Source: Variovorax sp. TBS-050B
GTDB taxonomy: Bacteria > Pseudomonadota > Gammaproteobacteria > Burkholderiales > Burkholderiaceae_C
Reading direction: 5' to 3'
DNA: 64,000 nucleotides
Assembly: GCF_029893635.1 (NCBI RefSeq)
Contig: NZ_JARXYR010000002.1
Location: 434,001-498,000, forward strand
Below the pieces are notes generated by a model. It ran no database searches. It was not told the DNA's origin and was given only the letters and a program-made list of their open reading frames with translations. The translations under genes and the position numbers were made by a program. Of the stretch, positions 9,481 to 18,416 are shown piece after piece; within the stretch, counting starts at the first letter, position 1, and the number at the start of each line of letters is the position of its first letter.

Positions 9481-9980
9481 AGCCTTCCGCCAGACGCGGG
9501 CTGCGGCACGCGGCCGCATTGCTCGCGGCCGCCGCCTGGGGCGCCGCCGCACACGCGGCCCTGCCCACGGTGCCGACGCCGGTGGAGACGGCCGCCGCAC
9601 CCGCGGTGGGCGCCTCCGGCCTGCTGCAGGCCGGCTTCGGCATGTTCGCGGTGCTCGGCCTGATCTTTCTCTGCGCCTGGGCGGCACGCCGCTTCGGCCT
9701 GCAGCGCCTGGGCGGCGGCCACCTGGTGAAGGTGGTGTCGAGCACCATGGTCGGCCAGCGCGAGCGCGTGGTGGTGGTCGAGGTCGGCGCCACCTGGCTG
9801 GTGCTGGGCGTCACGTCGAACCAGGTCAACACGCTGCATTCGCTGCCGGCGCAGGCTGCCGTCGCACCGGCCGCGGCCGGCACCGCCGAGGCGCGCGACC
9901 CGCGCATCGCGGGCGCGGCCAACCTGTTCGCGCAGAAGCTGCGCGAGTCCCTCGGACTCAGGGCGCAGCCGGGTCGATGA
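9477..9980 (+). CDS. fliO: Flagellar biosynthesis protein FliO
   Basis: FliO is a small membrane protein that assists FliP assembly into the export gate. The 167-aa product has an N-terminal signal-like hydrophobic stretch (about residues 8-30) and a second membrane segment around residues 50-75 ([20 protein letters not shown]). The cytoplasmic FliO domain follows, with [19 protein letters not shown] and [15 protein letters not shown]. Sequence conservation is limited in this family, but position between fliN and fliP is diagnostic. It overlaps both neighbours by 4 nt. Confidence 0.93.
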   Translation: MKPSARRGLRHAAALLAAAAWGAAAHAALPTVPTPVETAAAPAVGASGLLQAGFGMFAVLGLIFLCAWAARRFGLQRLGGGHLVKVVSSTMVGQRERVVVVEVGATWLVLGVTSNQVNTLHSLPAQAAVAPAAAGTAEARDPRIAGAANLFAQKLRESLGLRAQPGR

Positions 9981-10738
9981 TGGGCGCCGTTCCTTCCCGG
10001 CGCCTGCGCGGCGCCGTGCTGATGCTGCTCGCGCTCGCGCTGCCCGCGGCCGCGCTCGCGCAGGGCCTGCCCGGCGTCACCAGCACGCCCGGCCCCGGCG
10101 GCAGCCAGACCTGGTCGCTCAGCGTGCAGACGCTGGTGCTGCTGACCTCGCTCTCCTTCCTGCCGGCGCTGCTGCTCGCGATGACGAGCTTCACCCGCAT
10201 CCTGATCGTGCTCGGCCTGCTGCGCACCGCCATCGGCACGCAGTCGTCGCCGCCGAACCAGATCCTCGTGGGCCTGTCGCTGTTCCTGACCTTCTTCGTG
10301 ATGTCGCCGGTGTTCGACAAGGCCTACGACGAAGCCTACGTGCCGTTCTCGCAGAACAAGATCAGTGCCGAGAAGGCGCTCGAGAAAGGCATCGCGCCCT
10401 TCAAGTCCTTCATGCTCAAGCAGACGCGCGAGAACGACCTCGCCCTCTTCGCCCGGATCGCGAAGACGCCCGAGATGCAGGGCCCCGAGGACGTGCCGCT
10501 GCGCATCCTCCTGCCTTCGTTCGTCATCAGCGAACTGAAGACCGCGTTCCAGATCGGCTTCACCATCTTCATTCCGTTCCTGATCATCGACCTGGTGGTC
10601 GCGAGCGTGCTGATGTCGATGGGCATGATGATGGTGCCGCCTGCCTCCATCGCCTTGCCGTTCAAGCTCATGCTGTTCGTCATGGCCGACGGCTGGCAGC
10701 TGCTGATCGGCGCTCTCGCACAGAGCTTCTACCTCTAG
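9977..10738 (+). CDS. fliP: Flagellar export gate protein FliP
   Basis: FliP is the main subunit of the FliP5Q4R1 export gate. The 253-aa protein has a cleavable signal peptide ([18 protein letters not shown]) and four membrane segments. The highly conserved blocks [19 protein letters not shown] and [20 protein letters not shown] are intact, as is the C-terminal [16 protein letters not shown]. The ATG overlaps the fliO stop. Confidence 0.97.
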   Translation: MMGAVPSRRLRGAVLMLLALALPAAALAQGLPGVTSTPGPGGSQTWSLSVQTLVLLTSLSFLPALLLAMTSFTRILIVLGLLRTAIGTQSSPPNQILVGLSLFLTFFVMSPVFDKAYDEAYVPFSQNKISAEKALEKGIAPFKSFMLKQTRENDLALFARIAKTPEMQGPEDVPLRILLPSFVISELKTAFQIGFTIFIPFLIIDLVVASVLMSMGMMMVPPASIALPFKLMLFVMADGWQLLIGALAQSFYL

Positions 10739-10754
10739 AGGAATTCCGGAAAAA

Positions 10755-11024
10755 ATGACGCCCGAATCCGTCATGTCGCTCGGCAGCCAGGCGATCCACG
10801 TCTCGCTGCTGCTCGGTGCGCCGATGCTGCTGGTCGCCCTGGTCGTGGGCCTGGTGATCAGCATCTTCCAGGCCGCCACGCAGATCAACGAAGCCACGCT
10901 GTCCTTCATTCCGAAGCTGCTGGCGGTGTTCGCCGTGCTCGTGATCGCGGGCCCGTGGATGCTCTCGCAGATGCTCGACTACATCCGCGTGCTGTTCTCG
11001 AGCATCCCCCAGCTCGTCGCCTGA
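10755..11024 (+). CDS. fliQ: Flagellar export gate protein FliQ
   Basis: FliQ is an 89-aa, two-helix export-gate subunit. It shows the conserved N-terminal pattern and the GLVISIFQAATQINEATLSF block typical of the FliQ/SpaQ family. AGAGGA about 12 nt before the ATG acts as the ribosome binding site. The stop codon directly abuts the fliR ATG with no spacer. Confidence 0.97.
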   Translation: MTPESVMSLGSQAIHVSLLLGAPMLLVALVVGLVISIFQAATQINEATLSFIPKLLAVFAVLVIAGPWMLSQMLDYIRVLFSSIPQLVA

Positions 11025-11819
11025 ATGCCTTCGATCCTCTCCGTCACTTCGGCGGAGCTGTCCGCGTGGCTGACGGCCTTTCTCTGGCCCTTCGTGCGCA
11101 TGCTCGCGCTCGTGAGCACCGCGCCGGTGTTCGGCGAGCCCGGCGTCTCGCGCAACCTCAAGGTCGGGATCGCGCTGCTGCTCGCGGTCGCGATCGCGCC
11201 CACGCTGGCGCCGATGCCGAACGTGCCGGTCGTCTCGGCCGGCGGCGTGTGGATCGTGATCCAGCAGGTGCTGATCGGCGCCGCCATCGGCTTCACGATG
11301 CGCATGGTGTTCGCGGCCGTGCTCGCCGCGGGCGAATACATCGGCCTGCAGATGGGCCTGTCGTTCGCGTCCTTCTTCGATCCGATGGCCGGCGGCGCCA
11401 CGATGGTGATCGCGCGCTTCATGCACATGCTCGCGATCCTGATCTTCCTCGCCCTGGACGGCCACCTGCTCATGGTCGCCGCGCTGGCCGAGAGCTTCCA
11501 GACCCTGCCCATCGCCGATGCACCGCTCGCGGCGCAGGGCTGGATGTTCCTGGTCAACGGCGGCGCGCAGATCTTTGCCAACGGCCTGATGCTGTCGCTG
11601 CCGCTCGTGACCGCGCTGCTCACGCTGAACCTCGCCATGGGCATCCTGAACCGCGCCTCGCCGCAGTTCAGCATCTTCGCGGTCGGCTTTCCGCTCACGC
11701 TGCTCGCGGGCATCGGCATGATGCAGCTGCTGCTGCCGCAGCTCGGGCCTTTTCTCGAACCGCGCTTCGGCGAGGCGCTGGGGAACATCCTGCGGCTGAC
11801 CGAAGCGCTGCGGCCCTGA
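11025..11819 (+). CDS. fliR: Flagellar export gate protein FliR
   Basis: FliR is the single-copy export-gate subunit that closes the helical FliP/Q/R assembly. The 264-aa protein has about six hydrophobic segments. Family blocks include FVRMLALVSTAPVFGEPGVS and GEYIGLQMGLSFASFFDP, with NLAMGILNRASPQFSIFAVG near the C-terminal part. It is the last gene of the fli cluster in this window. A hairpin follows its stop, then the accessory vgrG island. Confidence 0.96.
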   Translation: MPSILSVTSAELSAWLTAFLWPFVRMLALVSTAPVFGEPGVSRNLKVGIALLLAVAIAPTLAPMPNVPVVSAGGVWIVIQQVLIGAAIGFTMRMVFAAVLAAGEYIGLQMGLSFASFFDPMAGGATMVIARFMHMLAILIFLALDGHLLMVAALAESFQTLPIADAPLAAQGWMFLVNGGAQIFANGLMLSLPLVTALLTLNLAMGILNRASPQFSIFAVGFPLTLLAGIGMMQLLLPQLGPFLEPRFGEALGNILRLTEALRP

Positions 11820-11824
11820 CAGTT

Positions 11825-11846
11825 CCGCGCGGGCCTGCTCGCGCGG
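11825..11846 (+). terminator. Hairpin after fliR, possible fli operon terminator
   Basis: CCGCGCG and CGCGCGG form a 7-bp perfect stem with an 8-nt loop, 5 nt after the fliR stop. No T-tract follows immediately; a T-rich stretch begins about 20 nt later. It could be a weak or Rho-assisted terminator, or simple GC-rich symmetry. Confidence 0.4.
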
Positions 11847-11979
11847 GTAAGCGCCGCAACTAGTTCTCGCTTTTCTCGGATTTTTCTGTCCACCGGCCGC
11901 TGGGCAACAATAGTTTGCAACTGCGCCCCGCTGGCCCAAGCCAGACTCGCGGCTCGATTCGCTCATCGAGGTCTGGCGC

Positions 11980-14640
11980 GTGTCTTCCATTTTCTCAACC
12001 GGTTCGCGAACCATCAGCGTCGACAGCGCCGCCATGCCCTCGCTGCTCGGCGTACCGGCGCTCGAATTCAAGTCGCTCCAAGGCACCGAGGCGCTCGGCG
12101 AGCTCTTCGAGTACACCGTGCGGCTGCAAACGCCCGACAACCCCCTGCTCACCGAATACCTCAGCGGCAACGTGCCCGTGAAGCAGCTGCTGGGCAAGGA
12201 GTTCGGCATCCGCATCGCGCTGGACGGCGCGGGCTCCGGCCTGCACGCACGCACCGGCGCCGGCACGCGCGAGATCAACGGCCTCGTCACCCGCACCCGC
12301 TTCGTGCAGCACGAGAACCGCCGCAGCATCTACGAGATCACCCTGCGGCCCTGGCTCGTGCTGGCCTGCCACACCAGCGACCACCGGATCTTCCAGAACA
12401 AGACCGCACTGCAGATCGTCGAGGAGGTGCTGGCCGACTACAGCTTCCCCACCGAGAAGAGAACCACCCGCACCTACCCCGTGCGGACCTTCCAGGTCCA
12501 GTACGGCGAGACCGACTTCGAGTTCATCACGCGGCTGATGCAGGAGTTCGGCCTCTACTACTTCTTCGAACACGGGGACGGCACCCACCGCCTGGTGCTC
12601 GTGGACGACGCCGGCGCCCACCGGCGCTTCCGGAGCGAGGCCTACCACACCATCCGCCACCACCCGCCGGGCCACAAGATCGACGAGGAATACTGCGACA
12701 GCTTCCACAGCACCGAGAGCCTCGCCTCCGGCCAATGGACGACCAGCGACTTCGACTTCACCCGCCCGCGCGCGCGGCTGGAGCAGGTCTGCAGGATGCC
12801 GCGCGACACCGGCCACAACGCGCAGGAGCTCTACCGCTGGCCGGGCGACTACAGCGAGCCCGAGGAAGGCCGCGACCTGGCGCGCACCCGCATGGAAGCC
12901 ACCGGCGCGCCCGCGAGCCGCGGCCAGGGCGGCGGCAGCCTGCGCGGGGTGGTCACCGGCTGCACCTTCGCGCTCGCCGGCCACCCGCAGGACAGCGCCA
13001 ACCGGGACTACCTCGTCATCGCCAGCAGCCTGCGGCTCCACGAGAACGCGCACGCGAGCGGCGGCGAGGATGCCTACCTGTGCCGCTGCGACTTCGAGGT
13101 CCAGCCCGCCGAGACCGTGTTCCGCTCGCCGCAGACGCAGCCCAAGCCGCGCACCATGGGCCCCCAGACCGCCATCGTCACCGGCCCGGCGGGCGAAGAC
13201 CTCTGGACCGACGAGTACGGGCGCGTCAAGCTGAGCTTCCACTGGAACCGCTACTGCACCCGGGACGAGAACGCCTCCTGCTGGATCCGGGTGGCTTCGA
13301 CGTGGGCGGGCACGCAGTTCGGCGGCATGCACGTGCCGCGCATCGGCCAGGAGGTGATCGTCGACTTCGAGAACGGCGATCCGGACCGCCCGATCGTGAC
13401 GGGGCGGGTCTACAACCGGCTGAACATGCCGCCGCGGGAGCTGCCCGGGCAGGCGGGGCTGTCGGGGTTTCGCAGCAGCGAGCTGCACGCGGGGACCGGC
13501 GCGGGGGCCCGGGGCAACCACATGACGCTGGACGACCACCCGGGCAAGATCCAGGCGCAGCTCAAGAGCGACCACCTGAGCAGCAGCCTGAGCCTGGGGC
13601 ACATCGGGCGCATCGAGGACACGGCGGGGCGCAAGGACGACCGGGGCCAGGGCGCGGAGCTGCGCACGGACGGCCACGGGGCGGTGCGCGCGGCGCGCGG
13701 GCTGCTCGTGAGCACCGAGGCGCGGGCCGATGCCCGGGCGCACATCACGGACATGGGCGAGACGGTCTTCCGGCTGGGCCAGGCGCAGGCGCTGCATGAG
13801 GCGACCAGCGGCCTGGCGCTCCAGGCCGGGGCGCACGAGGCGGGCGACCAGGATGCGGTGATGAAGGTGGTGGCGCGCCAGAACGCGGCGATCGAGGGCA
13901 AGTCCGGCGCAGGCGGTGCAAGCGGTGCACGAGGTGCGGGCGAATTCGCGGAGTTCGAGGAACCGCATCTGGTGCTGGCGAGCCCGTGCGGGATCCATGC
14001 GAGCACGGGCGGCTCGACGCACGTGGCGAGCACGCAGCACAACGCCTGGACGAGCGGGGGGCACACGAGCATCGGTGCGGGCGGGAGCCTGCTGGCGAGC
14101 GTGAAGGAGGCGGTGCGCCTGTTCGCGTACAAGGCGATCCGGCTGACGGCGGCGACGGCGGGCATCGACGTGGTGGCGCTGCAGCAGGGCATCCGGCTGC
14201 TCGCCAGGCTCGACATCAGGCTGGAGGCCGAACGCATCAGCATCACGGCCAAGGAGGAGATCCTGGTCAACGGCGCGGGGAGCTACTCGCGCTGGAACGC
14301 CTCGGGCATCGTGCACGGCACCCGCGGCATCTGGCGCCAGCATGCGGCAACGCACAGCATGACGGGACCCGACAGCCGGAACGCCGAAACCATGAACCGG
14401 GACATCAAGGCGCCGTTTGATCAGGAGGTGGTCTTTCACCACCGCGACGAGCAGAACACGCCCGCCGCCAGGCAGTCGTTCAAGCTCGTGCGCGGCGATG
14501 CGCCGGCGCCTCTTGCCGCCGGCTCTACGGGCAACTCCGGCTCGGCGACCGGCACCGACGGCACCACCCGCTTGCAGCGCTCCGACGGCCCCGAGATCTA
14601 CAAGGTTCGCTGGACCGGAAAAAACAAGGGAGAAGTGTGA
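11980..14640 (+). CDS. vgrG: Type VI secretion tip protein VgrG
   Basis: VgrG forms the trimeric puncturing spike of the type VI secretion system and carries effectors. The 886-aa product starts at GTG (MSSIFSTGSRTIS). It has the gp27-like Rhs/Vgr region (about residues 20-380), containing VQYGETDFEFITRLMQEFGL. The gp5 OB-fold follows, with DEYGRVKLSFHWNRY, HVPRIGQEVIVDFENGDPDR and PIVTGRVYN (about 405-490). A long helical-repeat region with a DUF2345-like part comes next (about 650-790), and then a Ser/Gly/Thr-rich tail. I see no catalytic motif in the tail. The stop overlaps the next ORF by one base, tying VgrG to the putative lipase effector. No other T6SS structural gene, PAAR or DUF4123 adaptor lies in the window, so it is an orphan spike. 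Confidence 0.94.
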   Translation: MSSIFSTGSRTISVDSAAMPSLLGVPALEFKSLQGTEALGELFEYTVRLQTPDNPLLTEYLSGNVPVKQLLGKEFGIRIALDGAGSGLHARTGAGTREINGLVTRTRFVQHENRRSIYEITLRPWLVLACHTSDHRIFQNKTALQIVEEVLADYSFPTEKRTTRTYPVRTFQVQYGETDFEFITRLMQEFGLYYFFEHGDGTHRLVLVDDAGAHRRFRSEAYHTIRHHPPGHKIDEEYCDSFHSTESLASGQWTTSDFDFTRPRARLEQVCRMPRDTGHNAQELYRWPGDYSEPEEGRDLARTRMEATGAPASRGQGGGSLRGVVTGCTFALAGHPQDSANRDYLVIASSLRLHENAHASGGEDAYLCRCDFEVQPAETVFRSPQTQPKPRTMGPQTAIVTGPAGEDLWTDEYGRVKLSFHWNRYCTRDENASCWIRVASTWAGTQFGGMHVPRIGQEVIVDFENGDPDRPIVTGRVYNRLNMPPRELPGQAGLSGFRSSELHAGTGAGARGNHMTLDDHPGKIQAQLKSDHLSSSLSLGHIGRIEDTAGRKDDRGQGAELRTDGHGAVRAARGLLVSTEARADARAHITDMGETVFRLGQAQALHEATSGLALQAGAHEAGDQDAVMKVVARQNAAIEGKSGAGGASGARGAGEFAEFEEPHLVLASPCGIHASTGGSTHVASTQHNAWTSGGHTSIGAGGSLLASVKEAVRLFAYKAIRLTAATAGIDVVALQQGIRLLARLDIRLEAERISITAKEEILVNGAGSYSRWNASGIVHGTRGIWRQHAATHSMTGPDSRNAETMNRDIKAPFDQEVVFHHRDEQNTPAARQSFKLVRGDAPAPLAAGSTGNSGSATGTDGTTRLQRSDGPEIYKVRWTGKNKGEV

Positions 14641-16475
14641 TGGCGGTACAGGGAGAAGACGAAGACGCATGGCTGGACTTCAGCCTCGGCATCGGTGGTT
14701 TCGCAGAAGTGGCCGCCGTCACCACTCCGGTGGCGGACACCCGAAAGATCCACGTTCGCGTGCCGCCGGGCAAGCTCATTCCGATCGTGTTCCTGCCCGG
14801 CATCATGGGGAGCAACCTGCGCCTCTCGCGCGACAGACAGCGCCAATTGCGGCGCAGCGACAACCGCTCCTGGCGGCCGGACGACCTCGGCGACGCATTC
14901 GCCCGCCGCAACGACAGCGCCGCGCAGCGCCAGCTGCGGCTGGATCCGGACGAAGTCGAGGTCGACCGCTACAACGTCACCGACCACGGCGCCAGCCGCT
15001 TCGACGCCACCGGGGACGAGACCCTCAGCTCCGACCAGCGGCACGACAACGTGCCGCACAACCTCGGCAACGTCAGCAAGCTGCTCATGAGCGACCCCGT
15101 CGCCGACCCCAATCATCCCCTCGCCAGCAACCGCCAGAGCTTCACCGCCGCACAGAAGGCTCGCGCCCGCGGCTGGAGCGAAGTCATGTTCGGCTCCTAC
15201 GGCGACATCCTCCAGCGCATGGAACGCCAGCTCAACGACATGCTGCAAGCCGAGGGGAACCAGATGAAGCCTTCCCCGGCCTGGGCGGCGGCGGGCCATT
15301 CCGAGGCCCTCGTCGGGCGCGACCCCGCGAGCTTCGGCGCCGAGCGCGGCGAGCCGCTGAGCGAAGCCGATCTCCAGAAGATCGGCGACTGCTGGTACCC
15401 CGTGCATGCCGTCGGCTACAACTGGCTCAAGAGCAACGGCGAAGAGGCCAAGGCCCTCGCGCCCAAGATCGACAAGCTCATTCAGACCTACAACGAGAAC
15501 GGCTTCAATTGCCCGGGCGTCATTCTCGTCACCCACAGCATGGGCGGCATCCTCGCGCGCGCTCTCATCCATCCCGACTACGGCAAGCTCAAGAGCAAGG
15601 TGCTCGGCATCGTGCACGGCGTGATGCCCACCACCGGCGCGGCAGCGGCCTACAAGCGGCTTCGCGCCGGTTTCGAAGCCGGGGGGCTGTTCGACTTCCA
15701 AGCCAACATCGTGCAGCACGTGCTGGGAGAGACGGGAGAAAAGGTCACCGCGGTGCTCGCCAACGCGCAGGGCGGTCTGGAACTGCTGCCCGCAACGGCG
15801 TATGGCACACAGTGGCTGCAGGTGCAAGACCGCGGCGGCCGGTCGCTGATACGGCTGCCCCAGGCCGATGCGATGAACGAGATCTACACGCTCGGGCCGC
15901 AGAAGTGGTGGCGGTTGATCAATCCGGCTTGGATTGATCCGGCAGGGCAGGCGAGGATGCCAACAACGAATGGTGGAAAGGCCGAGGATCAGATCGGCTC
16001 AGAAGCAACAATGGAACGCGTCAGGGAAGCGATGAGATTCGCCGACAAGATCCAAGACACATTCCATGACCAAACCTACGCTCACTACGGTAACGATCCT
16101 CACCAGCTAGCATGGAACAACCTGATTTGGCGCGTTGTCGATGGCGACGCTGCCAAGGCGGGCAATCCGCTGTCATGGACGCTGATCAGCGAAGACGGAA
16201 CGGGCACCTTGTGGGTGCAGGGGGCAAATAGAACGCAACTCGAACTCAGGCTCGAACGCCCCAACAGTTCCGCGGACGGCACCGTTCCCGTCCAGCGCAG
16301 CGCCGAACGGGTCCAGGCCAAGATCAAATTTGCCCAGACCGGCTACGACCATCAGGGCAGCTACAAGCACCCGGCCGCCACCGCTGCTACGTTGTACGGC
16401 ATCGTGCGCATCGCCGCCGCCTACGACCCCGCTTGGTGGGCCAAGAAGGAATGGGACCATCCCCCGAAACAATGA
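14640..16475 (+). CDS. Putative T6SS lipase effector (alpha/beta hydrolase)
   Basis: This 611-aa protein looks like a lecithin:cholesterol acyltransferase/PGAP1-type serine hydrolase. Near the N-terminus is the oxyanion-type motif VFLPGIMGSNLR (about residues 47-58). The nucleophile elbow is THSMGG, with Ser300. A likely Asp546 sits in SADGTVPVQ and a likely His571 in GYDHQGSY, giving a plausible triad. There is no signal peptide, as expected for cargo delivered by VgrG. The ATG overlaps the vgrG stop (TGATG) with GGGAGAAG ahead of it, so the two are co-translated. Tli4-like immunity genes follow. By family knowledge it would be a Tle phospholipase attacking membranes of rival cells, probably closest to Tle4, but substrate and class are inferred. 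The last 500 nt are less GC-rich than neighbouring genes. Confidence 0.82.
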   Translation: MAVQGEDEDAWLDFSLGIGGFAEVAAVTTPVADTRKIHVRVPPGKLIPIVFLPGIMGSNLRLSRDRQRQLRRSDNRSWRPDDLGDAFARRNDSAAQRQLRLDPDEVEVDRYNVTDHGASRFDATGDETLSSDQRHDNVPHNLGNVSKLLMSDPVADPNHPLASNRQSFTAAQKARARGWSEVMFGSYGDILQRMERQLNDMLQAEGNQMKPSPAWAAAGHSEALVGRDPASFGAERGEPLSEADLQKIGDCWYPVHAVGYNWLKSNGEEAKALAPKIDKLIQTYNENGFNCPGVILVTHSMGGILARALIHPDYGKLKSKVLGIVHGVMPTTGAAAAYKRLRAGFEAGGLFDFQANIVQHVLGETGEKVTAVLANAQGGLELLPATAYGTQWLQVQDRGGRSLIRLPQADAMNEIYTLGPQKWWRLINPAWIDPAGQARMPTTNGGKAEDQIGSEATMERVREAMRFADKIQDTFHDQTYAHYGNDPHQLAWNNLIWRVVDGDAAKAGNPLSWTLISEDGTGTLWVQGANRTQLELRLERPNSSADGTVPVQRSAERVQAKIKFAQTGYDHQGSYKHPAATAATLYGIVRIAAAYDPAWWAKKEWDHPPKQ

Positions 16476-16493
16476 CAAGAAGGGAAACCGCCA

Positions 16494-17438
16494 ATGAGCC
16501 GACGCATCGACAAACTATTCGAGCCCACCAAGCTGCTGTGCTTCGGGCGCTACGTGCTGACAGTACCCGTGGATTCGCGCCTCTCTTTCGGGCGCGACTT
16601 CCCGACACTGCCCAATCAGGCGAACGAGTTGGCCAAGATCATGGCCGCTGAGCGGGCAAAGATTCTGGCAGCAAACGACACAGCAGAAATTTCCTACTCA
16701 GGCAAAGGACCCGCTCCCAATATTTGGCTGATCCGTTCATATAAAAGCGTTTCGGCAAAAGAAGTGAAACTGGAAAGCTTTCGTATTTTCCATCTTGTAG
16801 GCCCCCATATTTTTGTGGACAGAAGAGGAACAGGCAACGGCGCGACCGAACGATCTATTCTTCTCGACATCCTTGAAACCGCGAAGAACTTGCGCTTGCG
16901 CGAGCCCGATGAAGTCCCCAAAGACCCGGGCCTGTGCCACGAATACGGATTCACCCGCGACGCGACCTACGCCAGCGCGTTGTCACAAGTCGGTCTGCAC
17001 ATCGCCGCCCTCCCCGACGTGGTTTTCAGCGTCGAAAGCAACCAGGCCGCCAGCACCCAAGGCAGCAATGGCGACGGCCTGCTCAAGCTCATCAACGACC
17101 GCAAGCGAGAAGCAGGCAGCCGCTACCCGCAGCTCACCACGTTGCGCGAGGGAAAGAAGAAGCTTCACGGCTGGGACGGCGAAGAATCCCTTGTGCGCTA
17201 CCCCGACGGTCACCACGACTTCGAGTGGATGTTCATCGGCGAGACCGGCAACGTGGCACGACCGGCCCTGATCGACGTGACGATGCGCACCAAGGTGGCT
17301 GCCGATCGCGTGGGCGCGGCGGCCGCCTCTTCACTCACCGATGAAGAGGCCATCGAGCTCTGGGACCGGCTGCTCGAAGGCTTCAAGTTCCGCGTGGCGG
17401 TGCCGGGGGCGCCGCCCGAGGCGGTTGCGATCAAGTAG
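16494..17438 (+). CDS. Tli4-like T6SS lipase immunity protein, copy 1
   Basis: This 314-aa protein starts MSRRIDKLFEPTKLLCFGRY. It shows the pattern I associate with the T6SS immunity protein Tli4 family: an N-terminal CFGRYVLTVP segment, and a C-terminal block with HGWDGEESLVRYPDG, FEWMFIGETGN and ALIDVTMRT. It begins 18 nt after the lipase gene, the usual place for the cognate immunity gene. I see no signal peptide or lipobox, which is odd because lipase effectors generally act in the periplasm. Two related copies follow in tandem. The middle third (about residues 60-135) differs most from copy 2 and could set specificity. Some middle codons are AT-rich (around 16690-16830), suggesting transfer. 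Confidence 0.75.
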   Translation: MSRRIDKLFEPTKLLCFGRYVLTVPVDSRLSFGRDFPTLPNQANELAKIMAAERAKILAANDTAEISYSGKGPAPNIWLIRSYKSVSAKEVKLESFRIFHLVGPHIFVDRRGTGNGATERSILLDILETAKNLRLREPDEVPKDPGLCHEYGFTRDATYASALSQVGLHIAALPDVVFSVESNQAASTQGSNGDGLLKLINDRKREAGSRYPQLTTLREGKKKLHGWDGEESLVRYPDGHHDFEWMFIGETGNVARPALIDVTMRTKVAADRVGAAAASSLTDEEAIELWDRLLEGFKFRVAVPGAPPEAVAIK

Positions 17439-17450
17439 CAAGAAGCCGCA

Positions 17451-18404
17451 ATGACGAGCCGTATCGACAAACTGTTCGAGCACACCAAGCTGCTGTGCTT
17501 CGGGCGCTATGTGCTGACAGTACCCGTGGATTCGCGCCTCTCTTTTGGGCGCGACTTTCCGACATTGCCCAATCAGGCGAAGGATCTGGACAAGATCATG
17601 GGGGCCGAGCGGGCAAAGATTCTGGCGGAAGACAAGACGGCCGAGATCACCTATTTCGGCAAAGGTCCTGCACCAAACGTGTGGTTGATTCGTTCCTATG
17701 GGGACAAGTATGCAAAGGAATTGGAGTTAGAAGGCTTTCGCGTGTACTACGTCGTTGGACCGCACATCTTTGAAGGCGGGGACGCGACCTCCAAAAGCTA
17801 CAAGACCACTCCCGACTCCATCCTCAAGAAAACCACCGAGGTCGCGAAAAATCTTCGCCTGCGCGAGCCAGACGAAGTTCCCACCGAGCAAGGGCTCTGC
17901 CATGAGTACGGCTTTCGACGACTCGATGGCTCCTTGGGAAACACTCTTTCCCAAATCGGCCTGCACATCGCCGCCCTCCCCGACGTAGTCTTCAGCGTCG
18001 AAAGCAACCAGGCCGCCAGCACTCAAGGCAGCAACGGCGACGGCCTGCTCAAGCTCATCAACGACCGCAAGCGCGGCGCCGGCAGCCGCTACCCACAGCT
18101 CACCACGTTGCGCGAGGGAAAGAAGAAGCTTCACGGCTGGGACGGCGAAGAGTCTCTCGTGCGCTACCCCGACGGTCACCACGACTTCGAGTGGATGTTC
18201 ATCGGCGAAACCGGGAACGTGGCACGGCCGGCCCTGATCGACGTGACGATGCGCACCAAGGTGGCTGCCGATCGCGTGGGCGCGGCAGAAGCCTCTTCGC
18301 TCAACGACGAAGAGGCCATCGAGCTCTGGGAACGCCTGCTCGAAGGCTTCAAGTTCCGCGTGGCGGTACCGGGGGCGCCGCCCGAGGCGGTTGCGATCAA
18401 GTAG
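17451..18404 (+). CDS. Tli4-like T6SS lipase immunity protein, copy 2
   Basis: This 317-aa tandem paralogue of the preceding gene starts 12 nt after it. The first 45 residues and the last 150 are nearly the same as copy 1. The middle differs (GPHIFEGGDATSKSYKTTP and FRRLDGSLGNTLSQIG here, against FTRDATYASALSQVG in copy 1). Conserved ends with a divergent centre fit either two immunities against different lipase variants or dosage plus diversification. It also lacks a visible export signal. The same spacer (AGCAAGAAGCCGC) lies after copies 1 and 2, showing that the duplication unit includes the intergenic sequence. Confidence 0.75.
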   Translation: MTSRIDKLFEHTKLLCFGRYVLTVPVDSRLSFGRDFPTLPNQAKDLDKIMGAERAKILAEDKTAEITYFGKGPAPNVWLIRSYGDKYAKELELEGFRVYYVVGPHIFEGGDATSKSYKTTPDSILKKTTEVAKNLRLREPDEVPTEQGLCHEYGFRRLDGSLGNTLSQIGLHIAALPDVVFSVESNQAASTQGSNGDGLLKLINDRKRGAGSRYPQLTTLREGKKKLHGWDGEESLVRYPDGHHDFEWMFIGETGNVARPALIDVTMRTKVAADRVGAAEASSLNDEEAIELWERLLEGFKFRVAVPGAPPEAVAIK

Positions 18405-18416
18405 CAAGAAGCCGCG

